A stretch of 32,597 nucleotides of DNA from Protostelium mycophagum (GCA_002081555.1 MZNV01002329.1:1-32597); one strand, 5' to 3'. Shown: positions 19,939-30,920, counted from the first letter of the stretch. The notes: generated by a model from the sequence alone, not told the origin. Translations and numbers: made by a program.

Positions 19939-21271
19939 ATGATCATTTTGGACGTAAGTTCCAACTATCTTTAATCAGAGTTAATATGGACATAGAGATC
20001 TTTACGAGTGTGTGGATTTGTCACTCTGATCGCTGCATTTTCACTAGTGGCGATTGGGGTGATAATCTCTGTCTTTGCACAAAAATCAAGGACATCAGAG
20101 CTAACAGAGGAAGGGGCGCATGGCATAGCTCTCAATCTCCCACAGTTCAATTCTACCACAACAATTCGTGTATCTTCCGGCTCAGTCTTTCGATACACAG
20201 TGCCCAAAGACACAGAAATCCCATCGGGTATCTTTCAGGTAAGAAAAGATCTATGCACTCTTAATCATTTCAGATATACCTTCTCAGTGGAATATCAAAT
20301 TGGAAAGTGGCTCATCGTGGCAGGGATTTTGACTTGACAAAACAGCCTATCCAAATATATTTCTGTGATTTGAGCACAACATTAACCTTCTCTTCAACAG
20401 ACTATAGTGCTGTCAATTCGGTGTCCGTGAGTATCATCAACTCCATCATTCAAAATCTTGTGCACGATTAACCGTTTTGAACTGTGCTTTGGGCACATCT
20501 TCATCCCTACTGCAGCCTACGAATTTTTATTTTAATTTTTAAAAATCGAAAATTGAATATCCTCGTGACCAGAAAATCACAAAATAAATTAGAATATTGA
20601 AAATCGTATCGAATCGCCTCTGTTCTGAATTTGATTATTGGGAATTATTCAGAGATTATTAAACATTGCAGGTGACATTGTTGGATTGGAACACTCCCTC
20701 AGTTGTGGAACTCAACAATCCCGCTGAAGAATGCAATTATGCAGAAGACATGTGAGTTTTATTTTTTTCAAGGTGTTTATGTCCAAGTGTATTTTTAAAA
20801 ATTGGTGATTTTTTGGTTGCGGCAACATTAAACCGACAAATTCAAACTGCAGGCCATCCATGACATGTGATTTCGTTCATTCGAAACCACCTGAAGGGGT
20901 GATTTCATCCTCTGAGGAATATTTTGTTGCAACTAAAAAGTTGATTTTATGCGGTTTTACCGATAAGAAGTTTGTATACGCAAATACACTTTTGTGTTTG
21001 GGTCCTGAACACTCGCACAGATTGCGGTTGCATACCGTGATTTTCGCGTGAATTTAATGCAGTTTTTCGGGTCCAAAACCACCAAACGATGATAACTTTC
21101 AGACCAATTTTTTTGTTGCAATTCTTGATGTTGATTTTTTGCAGGAAAACGAGAAGATTGATCGCGTACGTCAGTGGTGGTGTCGGGGTCTTTCTGATCC
21201 TGATGGGTCTTGCATGCATCATGTTGGATCGAAAAGGGAGAAGGAAGATCATGTATTACCAGCTGACATGA
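19939..21271 (+). CDS. Two-pass membrane protein with extracellular middle domain
   Basis: Six exons sum to 735 nt (244 residues): 19939-19953, 19996-20238, 20274-20426, 20672-20751, 20853-20969, 21145-21271. Residues about 11-33 form a first membrane helix (VTLIAAFSLVAIGVIISVFA) and residues about 208-228 a second (YVSGGVGVFLILMGLACIML), followed by a short basic tail. The about 170-residue domain between them is strand-rich, carries NST-type glycosylation sites and six or so Cys (for example QIYFCDLS, ECNYAED, MTCDF, LILCGF), as in an ectodomain. Both ends would face the cytosol. I do not recognise the family. The start was chosen because a 15-nt first coding exon (MIILD) joins in phase. 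Exon 5 (20853-20969) could be skipped without breaking the frame, so an alternative isoform is possible. Confidence 0.7.
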
Positions 21272-22035
21272 GAGATGAACATAAAGCGAGATTTGTAATG
21301 GCGGATTCTTATATCGAAAATATCAAGGCGGGAGCATCACGACTGCGTCCTTTGCGAGTTTCGTTCTGAACAATGTTACCATGTGGTGTAAAATGAGTAA
21401 ATTTAATTTTAAAGGTGATGTTATTTTTTTGGATTTTTTGTGTTGTGTTTATGTACTCATTTTCGACTTCTTTGGAGCAGTTTCTTGAGCACAGTACAGT
21501 GTACAAAGTAGATGTTACGTCAGTGATTTACAATGCTCACTGAGTCTTTACGAAACTGAAGAGTTTTTGTTTAACGGTGGCCGCAGTCAGAGCGCCGCTT
21601 CCATTTTCCAAAAGGCAGAAGCGGTTGGTCTCGACTGGAGGACGCAAGACCAAAAACCACTGACAAGAAGAACATGACGTCGGGTTGAAATTCAACAAGC
21701 GCAAAGAGATCTGTTCTTGTCTTCGTTCCACAAGTCGACACTCAATGTCGACATTCTCTTGTGTTTGTGAAAATAGAACAAAATCGAATTTTCTTTTGCC
21801 TTTGCCGAAATTTCAGGTCGATGGGTTGTAAACCACTGATTTTCAATGAAATTTATGACAACCGGAAAAAACCATGGAGATATTCCGACATTTTCCGACC
21901 TCTGCTTGGAACAAATAAATCGGCGACAGAATCAAATCAAAACGGCCGAAGACACAAAACCCAACAGGCTGAAGATACAAAACCGAACACAACAACACAT
22001 CAAGAGATCAGAACACAAGACATCAGCCGATCAAG

Positions 22036-22326
22036 ATGATGAGATTAAGCCGTAACATGTACTCCATCAAGAGTAATCCCGCGCCACGCACAAACGCGCG
22101 CACAATGAGTACGAAACACGACCGAAGCGTGGTGGAATCTCAATTGGATCACATCACCGACCGCTTCATCGCTGCTCAGAGGTTCCATCAAGTGGTAAAT
22201 CCCCAAGATGCCCAGATGGAGGAGAGAATTAGACAGAACCTCAAGAAGGTCTTGACCTTGAGAGTGGCACTGCTCAATGCCGAGGCACAGAAGAGTTCCG
22301 AGAGACTTGTTGTAAAGGACCTGTAA
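22036..22326 (+). CDS. Helical ORF, possibly the last exon of a small gene
   Basis: A 96-codon frame with a basic N-terminus followed by an amphipathic helical part (ESQLDHITDRFIAAQRFHQV ... EERIRQNLKKVLTLRVALL). It looks like a real helical protein, perhaps part of a small complex, but matches nothing I know. Upstream, 21546-21675 has another protein-like frame (SLYETEEFLFNGG ... SIFQKAEAVGLDWRTQDQ) ended by TGA; whether it is a 5' exon of the same gene could not be settled. The rest of 21272-22664 shows no supportable gene. Confidence 0.4.
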   Translation: MMRLSRNMYSIKSNPAPRTNARTMSTKHDRSVVESQLDHITDRFIAAQRFHQVVNPQDAQMEERIRQNLKKVLTLRVALLNAEAQKSSERLVVKDL

Positions 22327-22664
22327 TACCACCAAGATACATATTGTATGATAAAGATTACTGTAGATAAAGAGAGTACTTTTCTCAGCATAACTCATCG
22401 ATCTGCGACCCAGAGTCCCAGGTGATGGGACCGTTATGTGCCAAGAGATTCCTTCAGCATCCTTGTGCAAATTACTGAGGACTCCCCTCATTCCATTTAT
22501 TCAAAGAGATATCCAACTTGTGCATCATAGCCTCTATGCACAAGCAAACACATCTCAAAAAGTGCGGACAAACCCATCCGGAAACCAATTCAGAGAACAT
22601 CATTACGGCGCTTTTCAACTTCAGCGCGAAGCAAGCTCGTTCGTTTCAGACGTCCAAAGTCACG

Positions 22665-23502
22665 ATGACAGAGAGGAGGATCTTAGCTTTTGGTGATTCC
22701 TTAACAAATGGTTACTACAACTGGGGAACAGCTCATCATCCATATTCAACAAGACTTTTTAAACTACTTGAAGAGAAAGGAATCAATGTTGGGGTAGAAG
22801 GTATTAGATGGTTCAATCTGGCTCATCTTTTGATCCCAGATTGTGGAGCAGGGAGTTTCTGGAGAGACAACAGATCGTATGCTCACCCGCTTACGTTCCA
22901 CATTGAAAGACTCTCAAATTTGGTTCGATCATGTGGTTCTTTTGGGTGGAACAAATGATCTGGGCTTCGGTACACCAGAAGCCATCTCTAAGAACATAGA
23001 GTTGATGGCAGGTGACGTTCCGAAAAATGATATGATCGTTCACCTCCTTCAGATACGGTAGAGCAGCACAAATCATCGACAGGAGAATCATCTCAATTGA
23101 TCTTATTAACCATTCCACACGGCGGTAAATCCTTTCACCAATGGATGGACGAGAAGAGGTCGCTTGTCAACTCAAAGACAAAGACAATGGCCAGTAAGAG
23201 GAATATTCCTGTTGTGGATCTGGAATATTGGGGTGAATTGAATCCTCTTGGCAAAAAAGAAAAAGAGATTAGAAAGGTGAGTGTCCATGCATTTGTTTGA
23301 TCTTGTGTTCACCATCCAATTATACTCTTTGAGCTTGCAGCTGTACAGAATTACTTTATCTTTCAAGGAATTAAGATGACAACAGGTTTGGGATACGGAT
23401 AATTTACATTTTCTTCCATACGGATCAGACATTATCGCTGATGCCGTTTTTGCAACTCTGTACGAAAGATTAAAGAAGGATACAGAAAATAAAATATTGT
23501 GA
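22665..23502 (+). CDS. SGNH/GDSL-family esterase-type hydrolase
   Basis: Four exons, 22665-22793, 22840-23011, 23053-23276 and 23386-23502, give 213 residues, typical for a single-domain SGNH hydrolase. All blocks are present: block I FGDSLTNGYYNWG with the nucleophile Ser, block II EQGVSGETTDRM with the oxyanion Gly, block III GGTNDLGFG with the oxyanion Asn, and block V DTDNLHFLPYGS with the catalytic Asp and His. It should cleave an ester or a related acyl bond; no signal peptide is seen, so a cytosolic enzyme like those in plants and protists is likely. The donor at 22794 (GTAGAAG) rather than the more obvious one at 22800 is required to bring the GVSGETTD block into frame. A longer in-frame start exists at 22518 but adds a low-complexity leader. 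Confidence 0.9.
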
Positions 23503-24027
23503 GCTGTTACATATATTTTAAAATATTCGACAATCTTGTGGTTCGATTCAGCTGCGAAAAGAAATGACGAGATTGGTCATCACAGAATATGATGTACATA
23601 TTTATTAACAATGTGTTTATCCTCTTAATCCTCCTGCTCCCTCAAGAACACTGCACAACATCATCTCAACCCCCAAAGCATAGGTCTACAACCGTATCTA
23701 CAACGAGAATATAGTTCTTTACCTGAAGGGAAGTGTCCGACACGACGCAAGAGCAAGTGAAGAAGGGAGAGGGTGAGAGGATTATCTTCGGATGCATCAA
23801 AGTGCAAACCACCCGTCCAGTTGTATCTGTCTGGCATCTATGGGTGTCAATTGTGTCTTGAAGATATCATACTGACATGGGTATGTACAGAATGGAGATA
23901 TCATCACCTGAGGTAAGTTGTGATCCTCCAAGTCTTGGCATGAACCTGTGTCCCCTTCAGTCAACTGTACACCGGGATAAATAACGTCGACATTGTTCAT
24001 GCCGTATTGTAAGCGTCGACATTTTGT
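23503..24027. other. Spacer between convergent genes
   Basis: Between the SGNH gene (+) and the F-box gene (-). A minus-strand 67-codon frame (24000-23797) is protein-like but unsupported by any motif. The recurring word CTACAACGAG lies at 23698-23707, with a one-off variant CTACAACC just before it (23685). Confidence 0.4.
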
Positions 24028-24976
24028 TTATTGTACACGATGTTTCAAACAAATGGAACGTATTCTTCGGAACAATCGATTGAGCCACGAGGGCTTCTTG
24101 CCCTGGGATCGTTCGATGACCCGACTTCGAGTCTGCATGGCAATTTCCTGACCTTTAGGTGGCATTGGGAAGCTCACCAACAGAGCCAAATCACTCTGCT
24201 GCATCCAGCCCCAATTTTCAGTTCTTAAGACCTTGTAGGACGGGTAATGACATATCTGTATCCATGATCCTGCGATGTTTCAGTCTCTAAATATTGATGT
24301 AACGCTTTCAATTCACCTTTGTCTTTTTCGTTAGCACCGTCCATCCATCTCCATCTTCTTCGATCTGGGGCATACCCAGAATACTCGCCAGTTATCTTTA
24401 CAGTTCCATCTTTTTTTGATCAGAGTTGGGAATGGCGAAAAATGAGCTCACCCTTCATGTATTTGTGTTTCGAGGGTGCACGGCCATGGTGCCAGGGGTC
24501 GGCATCTGAATACCAGGCACCTCTCTGTTCTTTAAATCTGAACTCCCAGTCAAACGACAAGAGTTCCTGCAGATGATCAATGAGGTTCAAAGACGAAGGA
24601 TTACCTCTTCAGTGATGACGTCACGTGTACAGTCTTTAATGGAGCGAAAATAAGCCTCTCTAGGGTCCACTTTTCTCAGTGCCTTGATCGACTCGGGAAC
24701 ATATACCTGCAAGAGGATGAACAAATACCCCCTGAAAAGAAACGCTTACTTTGTCCCGCCACAACTCATCGCATAGGCCGCACCAAATGTTATCATTGAA
24801 GCTTGCCGTACGCCAAGAGGAATTCACCAGAGAACATCTGTGAGCTTTAAGGCCGATTGGTTCCGTGGCCTTCCTTACCTCATCAAATCTTCGTGGGAGA
24901 GGCATTCTAGAATGCCAGCAAACATCTCTGCGGGAAGATTGTCACAGGGGTCAAGGGCGATCTTGTTAATCTCCAT
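24028..24976 (-). CDS. F-box protein
   Basis: Six exons on the minus strand (24976-24879, 24837-24750, 24706-24605, 24566-24452, 24409-24317, 24269-24028) give 245 residues with all phases closing. Residues about 13-60 are a clear F-box: LPAEMFAGILECLSHEDLMR then CSLVNSSWRTASFNDNIWCG and LCDELWRDKVYVP, which binds Skp1 in SCF ubiquitin ligases. The C-terminal part has FDWEFRFKEQRGAWYSDADP, HGRAPSKHKYMKDG and GEYSGYAPDRRRWRW, a strand-rich substrate-binding domain like that of small F-box proteins in plants and protists, and ends in a basic tail. It should serve as a substrate receptor for ubiquitination in cytosol or nucleus; the target is unknown. Confidence 0.87.
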
Positions 24977-25386
24977 GTTGTTCGTCTGTTGTCAATTGTC
25001 AGTGGCAGAATCATCAACATAATCTAATCTTCAAGACATGAGGATGTTCACGTTTGTAAAAGATTTTCAGAACTCTCACCAGCGTATAGACGTGAGTGTG
25101 ACCGTGTGGGTATGTCAAATTGAATAAAGTCGTCGCGTTCGCGAATTTAAGAAAAATATGGAATCTTTTACCTTCCAAAACGTGACCTGCGGGCAACACC
25201 AGGAGGTCATGCATATCTCTTGTGTAATAAAGTCAGCAGTTATATAACTGCTTTCCATTGTTTCACCACGAAGAAGACAAAAGTCTTGGAAATATCCCAA
25301 AATCAACAATTAAATCCACAATAAAAATTCATCAAAAAAGATGCAACTTTTCTTCATTTCGAAATCATCTATAAAACACAGGAATT
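24977..25386. other. Spacer between F-box and PRA1 genes
   Basis: No gene is confidently supported. A minus-strand frame 25214-25014 (66 codons, KRFHIFLKFANATTLFN and HGHTHVYTLV) looks somewhat protein-like and could be an upstream exon or a small gene, but no phase-consistent join to the F-box gene was found. Confidence 0.35.
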
Positions 25387-26242
25387 CTATTCCAAATTGT
25401 ACTTTTCTTTCATCTCATCTCGAGTCTTCTGGTATCTGGCTTTTGCCGCCTCTACAGCCAGACGGTTGGTGTCACGATTGAACTCAACCACCACCGAATC
25501 ATCATCGAGCTCCTCGGCGACATTATTCACCACTTTTCGCACGACTGCCAAAATTCAGTTTGCTGTCTTCGTTTTGTAAGATGATGGATTTCCATACTTG
25601 ATGGGCTTCCTGCCACTTTCCCTGCAAATAAAGAGGCCTTTTTCCCAAACTGCCTCTTTCGGTTGACTGCGTGTGCAGCCACCAGAATGAACCACACCAG
25701 AAGGATGAGCTTCGAGAAGACAGAAAGAAGGATGACGGTGGCTGTGCGGAGTTAGGACTGGGTTGAGTATGAGGCAATGAATCACCCATTCCGCAGGCGA
25801 ATTGAAACTGTCTCGCTGGCAAATTGAGGTTAGCACCTATCGGTTTAAAACTGAGAGGCTGGTCTATAGAGGTCAAGAGTGGTTTTGAGTCATTAGAATA
25901 CCTGGATCCCTTCCCAACAAAAGGAAGAGCCACAACACCAAGACAATTATGAAACATATTGCAAAATGCAGGTTCGTCACGCTAAAAACGTGAGCTTCCA
26001 TGATGTTTCCAAAAGACCTACAGGCAGTAAAGAATGAGTGCTATGCCAGTGATGAGATAATTGGTTAGGAAATACTCCAAATTTTGCTATAAGATATTAT
26101 CAGCCAATAACATGTGCCTGTAGACATCCACCTCTAAACGAAGTAAAATCTTGTCCTTTTCAGGTAATTGGAACTCCTTCGAATCAAAAAAGAAGTTCCA
26201 CGGTCTGATTGGAAAACGTCTGACGTAGGCATCCCATTCCAT
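25387..26242 (-). CDS. PRA1-family (prenylated Rab acceptor) membrane protein
   Basis: Five exons (26242-26132, 26086-26022, 25981-25902, 25741-25598, 25544-25387) give 185 residues, the usual PRA1 length. The domain begins FPIRPWNFFFDSKEFQLP and NLEYFLTNYLITGIAL, the family's W-FF-P and N-L-YF-NY signature, followed by two more hydrophobic blocks (FAICFIIVLVLWLFLLL and TVILLSVFSKLILLVWFI) forming the paired membrane hairpins, and a charged cytosolic tail. PRA1 proteins act on prenylated Rab GTPases and trafficking at ER and Golgi. Reading exons 1 and 2 without splicing would hit a stop, which can mislead into seeing separate small ORFs. The start at 26242 is the first ATG in frame; the frame stays open upstream to an acceptor-like CGTTGTAG at 26290-26297, so an upstream exon is possible. 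Confidence 0.88.
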
Positions 26243-26388
26243 CTTGAAAACGTCGGCGTTGCTGCTGAGCTGTTGTTTCAGATGGTTCACTACAACGATC
26301 AAATATAATTTAATTAATGCCTATTTTTGGAAATTGTTCACATGATCCTCAAAAGGACAATGCACATGACCATCTTATTTATTTGAGT

Positions 26389-27350
26389 TTACTTCTTATT
26401 GTTGGATAAGATCTGTGCAATCACGATGAAATCGACGGTGATCTGGATCACACCACAGGCGATGAACTGCAGAGGTGCTCCAGAGACCAAAAAGAAGATT
26501 GTCTTAAAGAGGTCTCCAGCCACCCAGCTTCCAATCAGTGCGTAACTATATATGTTACTTCGTGATCACAAGCTCAGAGGTATCACCTGAGGCCCTCAGT
26601 TGAACCAGTCTTGTAGTTCTGGTAAGCTTGTGGCACGGCCAGGCAACTCTCGGTTAAGAGGGCTATTGAGCCCAAGATCTCCCAATACAAAGGGCTGGCA
26701 AACATGGCAGAGATGGTCAGTGCGGCACCTGTGAAGACGGACAAGAACATGACTGGTTTGATCAGCTGATGTACAAGTCCAAAATAAATCCGTTTGTTAT
26801 TTGGGTTGAAACAGCTGTATTTTCGACATGGACATCAACCACAGAAAAACATGGTGATTACAGCAGTTCTCCACAGCAGAGCCGCAGGACAAGGCGATCA
26901 TGATGAATACGCCACTCTCTTGACTGCAGGATCATCAAACAAAGACTAACGTACCATAAGAAGGAAAATCTGGCCACTTCCAGAAGGCACCGGCGTTAGA
27001 GGGATCTTCCAGAAAAGTCTTCTTTCTGTTCGCGCTCTTATTGGGTGCTAATCTCACACAGGCTTCTAACATCACCAATTGTGCGACAACCATCACAATG
27101 GATTGAAAGAGCAGTGTCAGATCAAATCTCTTTCCTAACCTAACATCATTGGTCTCTATTTCACATATGACGTCATCTCATACCAGAAAATGCATCGAAG
27201 GATGTTAGAGAGGAGCAGAATGAGAGACACTTGTGTTGAGAAGCCCTCCGAAGATTGTTTTTTCTCGAATGATTGATATTGTGGGATGTACCCTGCGACT
27301 GGTGCAAAGACCATCAAGACATCGAACACGCGGCTTACGATCGCGCCCAT
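26389..27350 (-). CDS. SLC66A2: PQ-loop transporter, SLC66A2 (PQLC1) type
   Basis: Five exons (27350-27184, 27139-26955, 26918-26843, 26814-26587, 26545-26389) give 270 residues; human SLC66A2 has 271. Two PQ-loop repeats are plain: VAGYIPQYQSFEKKQSSEGF in the first and LAVPQAYQNYKTGSTEGLS in the second, each with the PQ pair and the following S-E/T-E-G-(F/L)-S element. Seven hydrophobic helices are expected, including LILLLSNILRCIFW and IVMVVAQLVML early and LFKTIFFLVSGAPLQFIACG late. Members sit in endosomal or Golgi membranes and are linked to phospholipid scrambling/transport with a flippase partner. The intron 26815-26842 is only 28 nt; the second and third exon boundaries were chosen to preserve the helix frame and are the least certain part. 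Confidence 0.9.
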
Positions 27351-27491
27351 CTCTTTGTGTTGGTCTATTTTTTGGGGAAGGTTCGCAGCGAAGATCGTGG
27401 CTCGTTGTAAAACCGCTTCCCAAAATATCCCAGATATTTATTTTAAAATATTTTTAAAAGATTAACTGGATGTTGGGTTTATACAGGTTCA

Positions 27492-30245
27492 TTAGGGTAG
27501 ATTGTTTGGTAATTTCGCAATGTGCCGCCGCAGAGTGGTCAAGATCTCTGAGGCTTCAATTCCGATCTCGTTTGGCTGTGCTGTCAACTCTTGCAAATAC
27601 TTTCTCAGGTCGTTCATTTGGGCAGAGGACAATGGGACGATGCTGCGCTCCAGAGCTTGATGGAGCCAAGGGAAGACGTTTTCTATTTTTAGGTTAGGGG
27701 ACGCGTTGACTGGTATCTGAAGGTGAAATCACAGTACAAATGCTCTTTTCAGGCAAAGACGATTTTTTCGGTTTTTGTGGGTGTTTTTGGTGATTTATGA
27801 CAGCAACCACAAACACAAAATACACAGTGTCACACCTCTGGACTACAACAGAATCGCGTATTCATTACCTAAGAACCGGTTGCTTCTCACAAAAGAGACG
27901 AGTCTGACAAACAAATCTCCAGCCGTGTCACTGTCCAAAGACTCAAGTGCGGGTCCTGCGTCCCGTTAAGAAATGACTTGCAGAGAACCACCACAATTGA
28001 ACGAGAATCCGAAAATTAACCTGTGATATCCATGAGGCGTAAGAGTTGTAGAATGTCTTCGTCTTGAAGGACTGTGCGGTACGCCCCGTCTACATTTCCT
28101 ATCGAGATATTCGACAAAACAGAAGCCCAAACGTCGCCCTGCTATCTTTCAGAAGATTCTTTGAAGATTGAATAAACTTCTGAAAAATACCTGAACATTT
28201 TCGACGACGTCTTCTTCTATGATTGGCTCGTTGTAGATGGAGGACAGGGAGGGGGCATGTGGGGGAGAGAAGAGGGAAGGGGGCTTGGAGGGTAGAGGGG
28301 ACGTGAACCCACCATTTTTTGCGTTGATCTCCTGACGCAATAGTCTCAAGGTATGGTTGGTCTCCTCCATGTACTTCAAAAACGATCTTTCCAAATTTTC
28401 GTATTTCTGTTTTCTTTTAGCTTTCATCAAAGACGTATGACATCACCATATTCATCTGGGATATCTCTGTTCGGAGCTGCTGTACCACATCATCGTTCGT
28501 CTCGAACCTTTCTGATCTTCTGTTCTCAGACTTGATGACGGGTGTGGGGTCACGTGACACCTCTTGGTTCAGCCTAGGGTCTAATTTTCTCAAAGTCTGT
28601 ACGATATCGATATTGTCGACATTCTGTACAGACTTGCGGCTGTCTGTTCTACTGACAGGGGGGTTTACTGCCTCACTGACAGATGTTGACTGTGGTCTTA
28701 AATCGGATAACATCATAGCTGTCGCAAACGTCAACTTTGACATCTCCCCAATTTGACATCTTTTACCTGGAGGTTCATGCAGGGTATCCTCTGTTCTGCT
28801 GGCCGCTCTGAAGCGTTGTAATGTCTCGTCACGTGACTTACGCATTGAACTTGTTGCAGATCTCCTCGAAGCATTATCAGAATCTACCCTACCAATTATC
28901 GCTGTAAACATTCAATTTAGATTTTGAAATTATATTGAAAAAGTCTCATCATTTAAATCTGCTTGATGCTCTTTAAAAATCTAATTTTATATTGAAAGAC
29001 AAGAGAACATTATATCTTCTTGTGATATTCCAGATGGTTATGTACTCACATTCCCCAGGACCTGGAATCTGCTGTACAGCCATAATTGCGGACAAAACTG
29101 CCTCTCTGGTAGGTCTCATCTACAACTGATGAGTAATCGCCTCGTTGTAGACCGTCAAAGCTGGTATAAATACGAACCTTGTCGAACCTCGCCTTCTCGA
29201 GGATGTCTAAGAGGGAAGATTTGTAAGGGACGAGAGCTGAACGAAAAGTCTGAGCCATCACACGGATCACCTCTGCAGCCGATTTTCGATCGGACCAATC
29301 GACGCAGGCGAAGCCATCTGAAACGGACGAGATCATCAGAGGAACACATTTCACCGCATGAACTGGGCTTTTCTGAAAACGATCAGCTATGACCATGGTG
29401 TTGCTTCCATTGGATCAATCCCAAATGAGGATTCTTTTGTTCAAAAAACAGTGATACGAAAAATTCTGTCGACCTGAGATATAGCACCCAAGACATGATA
29501 GAGGCCACCCTTGCAGACAGTACTGGCGGATACCAAAAGCTTCTGTATTCTGTTGATCAACTCTGAGCAGCACTCTGCGATGTGAGATTCGGGGCTATTT
29601 GAGATCACAGAGGCGACACACATGGCCGCGGCAAGTTGTTGAGGTCGACTCTAAAGTTTTTCAGCTATCAGATCATCAATTTCATATTCACCTGCTCCGT
29701 AAAATGAGACAAAAGGGGACGTAAATAGACCTCTAAAGGATCTCTGACCTCTTCATTGGAAACATGAAGAGCGATGACACCCAACGAATGGGCACATTCT
29801 TCATGAAGAGCTCCATCTTTGTCCTTTTACGAGTTGGACATTTTCTATATTACTTTTTGAACGTTACCTTGAGATAACGATTGCATGTCTGCACGATTTT
29901 TGGGAGGAATGGAACAATGTTCTCTTGGAAAACACCCGCACAGGTTGCCAGTAGTTTCATGATCTCTTTCTTATAGAACGTAGGTTCTCCATCATTCGTT
30001 GTCAGGAGGCAGTCCTGATCAGAGTTACACAAAAATCAATTTGTGTAACTTACCATATAGATGGGTAAAGATTCCTCTGTTGGATTCAGCTGATCCAAGA
30101 TGAACAAGAGTTCATTTGTTCCTTTCTGCAAAGTATCCCTCTTCGTTAATTTGTTCACAGATGCTAATACACGTGCTCTAAATTCACCTAAAGTAAGCTC
30201 TTCCTTTTGAGGTCTTATGGTTGACCTTCTATCTGCTCCTGGCAT
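27492..30245 (-). CDS. TORTIFOLIN1/SPIRAL2-like microtubule-associated protein
   Basis: Eleven exons on the minus strand sum to 2019 nt (672 residues), all phases closing: 30245-30054, 30014-29868, 29823-29692, 29650-29474, 29372-29178, 29119-29050, 28901-28435, 28406-28191, 28138-28021, 27955-27869, 27709-27492. The first about 300 residues are helical TOG/HEAT repeats as in plant TORTIFOLIN1: VNKLTKRDTLQKGTNELLFI, VDWSDRKSAAEVIRVMAQTF and LEKARFDKMRPTREAVLSAI. A disordered middle and a coiled coil (LRTEISQMNMVMSYKYENLE) follow. The C-terminal domain matches the TORTIFOLIN1 C-terminus: AYRTVLQDEDILQLLRLMD, then ITGPALESLDSDTAGDLF and VFPWLHQALERS. Plant members bind and stabilise microtubules, especially minus ends, and control growth direction. 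Exon 7 may hide a 48-nt intron that keeps the frame. The intron 28407-28434 is 28 nt. Confidence 0.88.
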
Positions 30246-30920
30246 CGCGATGTTCGGGGTTTTTAAATTTGGTTGAGACTCATGTTTGCGCGGGAAAATA
30301 TAAATACCAATTTTTTAATATTCAGAAGAAGCTCGAGCTTCAAAGAACCAAACTTCACTGCAGAAACACGCCTTCTTTCTGCCAAGATATGGATCCATAC
30401 CGAGATGTTGCCGCGCGGCTGGCGTTAGACCCTAAATTTCTGTTATAATTTGACTCCGTAATTTTACATCTACAATTCATTACAAATTACGGGCGTCAGA
30501 ATTATATCTTCCTGACATTTTGAGACGATTTTGATGAAACAATTCTCAAAGTCTCAGAATCACGGCACGGGCAACACTCAGAAAATAAAGAGGAAGCAAC
30601 CAAAGGAAAAGAGTGTTTGCCTATTAACGTCAAGGTTTTCATTCAAACAAGTGCATTTCTGGGGCACTGTTGAAGCGATCTTTTGTACAGCTGATAGAGC
30701 ATGACAGAAAATCATCTTTGTTTCGTTCTGTGCACCTTGGGAGCTGTATATTTCAGAAAAATCTTTGGGATCGGTCATTTTTGGGATGGAACGTCGGACG
30801 TAAAAATGTCTCGGCAGTTTAAGACCACAAAAGCTTCCTTCCGCCAGGAGGCATTCTCGCCACAACCATCCAACAACAACTACACAGTATATATACCCAC
30901 ACAAGACGATTGGGGCAACC
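30246..30920. promoter_or_regulatory. Divergent spacer between TORTIFOLIN-like and TupA-like genes
   Basis: Both flanking genes start from this stretch in opposite directions, so it should hold two promoters. A TATATA (30889-30894) lies about 27 nt before the ATG of the plus-strand gene. Short frames on the minus strand (30764-30569, Cys-rich) and plus strand (30392-30448) exist, but nothing supports them. Confidence 0.4.

Noticed and set aside
21676-21678. In-frame TGA with open frame on both sides (21546-21770) as a selenocysteine or recoding site
   Set aside because: No selenoprotein family resemblance and no gene model holding both sides; an unresolved intron or chance is more likely.
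26087-26302. Stop-codon readthrough (TAG CAA) adding a membrane tail to a short ORF
   Set aside because: A 45-nt GT-AG intron (26131-26087) removes the stop in phase and yields a normal PRA1 protein.
28435-28911. A separate coiled-coil gene followed by an EDC4-like gene
   Set aside because: All exons from 30245 to 27492 close in phase, and both ends match different parts of one family, TORTIFOLIN1.
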